From an uncultured Butyricimonas sp. (GTDB lineage Bacteria; Bacteroidota; Bacteroidia; Bacteroidales; Marinifilaceae), in assembly GCA_944320555.1 (NCBI GenBank), contig CALUHX010000004.1:29366-93365 (forward strand): a stretch of 64,000 nucleotides of DNA, read 5' to 3'. Numbering within the stretch: the stretch's first letter is position 1; each line of letters starts with the position of its first letter. A program made the translations under genes and the position numbers. Positions 62,716-64,000 of this stretch are shown piece by piece. The notes beneath the pieces are model-generated. The model did no database searches, was not told the DNA's origin, and worked only from the letters and a program-made list of their open reading frames with translations.

Positions 62716-62739
62716 CGGGAAGGGGTCGGAGCCTTTCCG
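62716..62739. other. hairpin between fecR and susC (locus 2)
   Basis: CGGGAAGG and CCTTTCCG pair over 8 bp (one G-T) around an 8-nt loop, 6 bp past the fecR stop. A T-run follows only on the plus strand, which has no gene to end here. Its position matches the hairpin of locus 1. Confidence 0.4.
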
Positions 62740-62745
62740 TTTTTT

Positions 62746-63903
62746 TCATTTTGTTCCGATAACTATATTATTTCCACTTATTTGTATACTTACTCCCGCC
62801 ACTTCCTCTATCATCCACACGATTCGGGAAAAATCATCATAACGCTTCAAATCGCCGGTGAAACGACACGACTTCACCTCCTCCGACGAGAAAAACACCT
62901 CCACGTCGTACCACATCTGCAAACGCTTCATAATACGCTCCAATGTCTCGTCCTCGAAAACAAACATCCCGTCCTTCCATGCCGAATAAACCGAGGCGTC
63001 CACGTCCCGGCAATCAACCTTCCCCTCCTTCACATTAAACACCAATTGCTCGTTCGGACGGATAACCTGCTTGCCCAAAGGCGTGGAAACTTCCACACTC
63101 CCCTCTTCCAACGTCGTGGAAACCAAAGCGTCATCCTCATAAGCCGACAAATTAAACCGAGTCCCCAACACCCGCACATCCACATCCGCAGTCCGCACGA
63201 CGAACGGATGTTTCGCATCTTTCGCCACCTCAAAATAAGCCTCCCCTTCCAAGAACACTTCCCGGACATCTCCCTTAAAATCCAACGGATAACGCAAACG
63301 CGTGCAGCTATTCAACCAAACAATCGTCCCATCCGCCAACGTCACCTTGAAATCGCCCCCTCTCGAGATGACCAACGTATTGTATCTCACCTCCCGCTCC
63401 CGCACGGTATCCTGATTCAAATAAGTCAATTCTTTATGCTGTCTCGTTATCCGCACGTTTTCCTCTGCAAATTCCTGCCGGTCATCCAAATCCACCAGTT
63501 CGCCCGAAGACAAAATCAACTGCGCTCCCGCCTCCGGAACACTTGTCACCTCCACTGCCGCCATCTTCTCCGCCGGTTGTTTCATATATAGACTCACACA
63601 GAAAGCCACTCCCACAACCAGAACCACCGCCGCCGCATAACCGACACGGCGAATCAACCAAAGTTTCCGGTTTCGATTCCGACGGTGAAACTTCGCCAAC
63701 TGCATCTCCACCTCCTCCCTTGTGTAAAGCCTGCGTCTCCGTCCCTCCTTGAAATCTTTCCGGATTTCCTCATACAAAGCGGCATGCCCTTCCGAAGCGG
63801 CAATCCACTCCTGCAAGGCACGTTTCTCCTCGTCGGGAAGCATCCCTGCCAGATCCTCCGCCATCCAGCGGGCCACCTTGAATTCTTCTTCGTATTTTGT
63901 CAT
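62746..63903 (-). CDS. FecR-type anti-sigma factor (locus 2)
   Basis: A 385-residue regulator: N-terminal cytoplasmic part with LAGMLPDEEKRALQEWIAASEGHAALYEEI (about 18-47), membrane helix (about 86-106, VGYAAAVVLVVGVAFCVSLYM), FecR domain (about 190-275, SRGGDFKVTLADGTIVWLNSCTRLRYPL, GEAYFEVAKDAKHPFVV) and DUF4974 at the C-terminus. The matching ECF sigma gene is expected immediately beyond the right edge; the last 97 bases show no sigma coding sequence in any minus-strand frame. Confidence 0.93.
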   Translation of the reverse strand: MTKYEEEFKVARWMAEDLAGMLPDEEKRALQEWIAASEGHAALYEEIRKDFKEGRRRRLYTREEVEMQLAKFHRRNRNRKLWLIRRVGYAAAVVLVVGVAFCVSLYMKQPAEKMAAVEVTSVPEAGAQLILSSGELVDLDDRQEFAEENVRITRQHKELTYLNQDTVREREVRYNTLVISRGGDFKVTLADGTIVWLNSCTRLRYPLDFKGDVREVFLEGEAYFEVAKDAKHPFVVRTADVDVRVLGTRFNLSAYEDDALVSTTLEEGSVEVSTPLGKQVIRPNEQLVFNVKEGKVDCRDVDASVYSAWKDGMFVFEDETLERIMKRLQMWYDVEVFFSSEEVKSCRFTGDLKRYDDFSRIVWMIEEVAGVSIQISGNNIVIGTK

Positions 63904-63926
63904 AATCTTGCCCTTTTACTAACTAG

Positions 63927-63941
63927 TCATCCCTTAAAAAG
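63927..63941 (-). promoter_or_regulatory. CTTTTTAAGGGATGA element upstream of fecR (locus 2)
   Basis: Minus-strand CTTTTTAAGGGATGA ends 23 bp before the fecR ATG. It resembles CTTTTTAGGGTGA at the same place in locus 1. Confidence 0.4.
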
Positions 63942-63950
63942 AGCCCATTT

Positions 63951-63980
63951 GCGGGATATTGTGATGAAACAGTATCCCGC
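63951..63980. other. 8-bp inverted repeat near the right edge
   Basis: GCGGGATA and TATCCCGC, perfectly complementary, with a 14-base spacer. On the minus strand a short T-run (CTCTTTTTAAG) follows about 10 bases later, so it may be a weak terminator of the off-window sigma gene. Confidence 0.4.
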
Positions 63981-64000
63981 AGATATTCTCAATAAGTGAC

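Noticed and set aside
63904..64000. C-terminal end of an ECF sigma gene at the right edge
   Set aside because: All three minus-strand frames of the last 97 bases were read; none shows a sigma region 4 tail, so the sigma gene, if present, lies fully outside the window.

Overview
The window reads as a chromosomal segment of a Bacteroidota bacterium. Evidence: SusC/SusD pairs with FecR anti-sigma and ECF sigma genes, a fused MurF-Alr protein, DUF4837/DUF3108/DUF4843 and PKD-like lipoproteins, and promoters of the TTTG-N19/20-TAnnTTTG type. The fused GldF-GldG permeases and the overall gene set suggest the Odoribacter/Butyricimonas group of Bacteroidales; that is an impression of gene content, not a computed placement. 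No rRNA, tRNA, CRISPR array or transposase was seen.

Layout. 1-1666 is accessory DNA. It opens with a His-Xaa-Ser (Hxs) system running off the left edge: HxsD and the first 117 residues of the radical-SAM protein HxsB. A gene-poor stretch follows. 1667-2713 is a DUF1016 (YhcG-like) nuclease gene bracketed by two ~82 bp direct copies of the 3' end of the next gene. 2775-12953 is a minus-strand run of cell-envelope genes: LolC/E-like permease, TonB-like protein, Ig-like lipoprotein, DUF3108, DUF4837, NamZ-like DUF1343 and AsmA-like. 13216-24200 is core metabolism: a coiled-coil lipoprotein, thioredoxin reductase, galactose uptake and use (sugar symporter, galK, divergent galM), a YugP-type metallopeptidase, an EF-G paralogue and an esterase-like hydrolase.

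24237-36539 is TonB-dependent uptake locus 1, in order of transcription: ECF sigma, FecR, SusC, SusD, DUF4843 lipoprotein, PKD-like lipoprotein, GldA-like ATPase, fused GldF-GldG permease. 36908-48070 is housekeeping: an iron-sulfur flavoprotein, 2[4Fe-4S] ferredoxin, 5-formyl-THF cyclo-ligase, NAD synthetase, Crp/Fnr regulator, YjbR protein, RecX, PrmC, cardiolipin synthase, MurF-Alr and an M64 peptidase. 48309-63903 is uptake locus 2 with the same plan: (sigma presumably off the right edge) FecR, SusC, SusD, a degenerate metallohydrolase lipoprotein, then two successive ATPase + GldFG pairs, a thioredoxin-domain protein and a small HsmA-like membrane protein. The two ATPase genes of locus 2 differ by one base within a 1,011 bp repeat.

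Most worth a second look: (a) the two parallel SusCD + GldA/GldFG loci, in which an outer-membrane importer is joined to an ABC-2/GldG machine that is amplified in locus 2; (b) three intergenic islands built of imperfect 11-bp units in opposed orientations, where the period is shared but the sequence is not; (c) the partial Hxs system at the edge of apparent accessory DNA; (d) enzymes that keep their fold but have lost catalytic residues (NAD synthetase without the glutaminase Cys, EF-G without the catalytic His, a metallohydrolase lipoprotein without HExxH).
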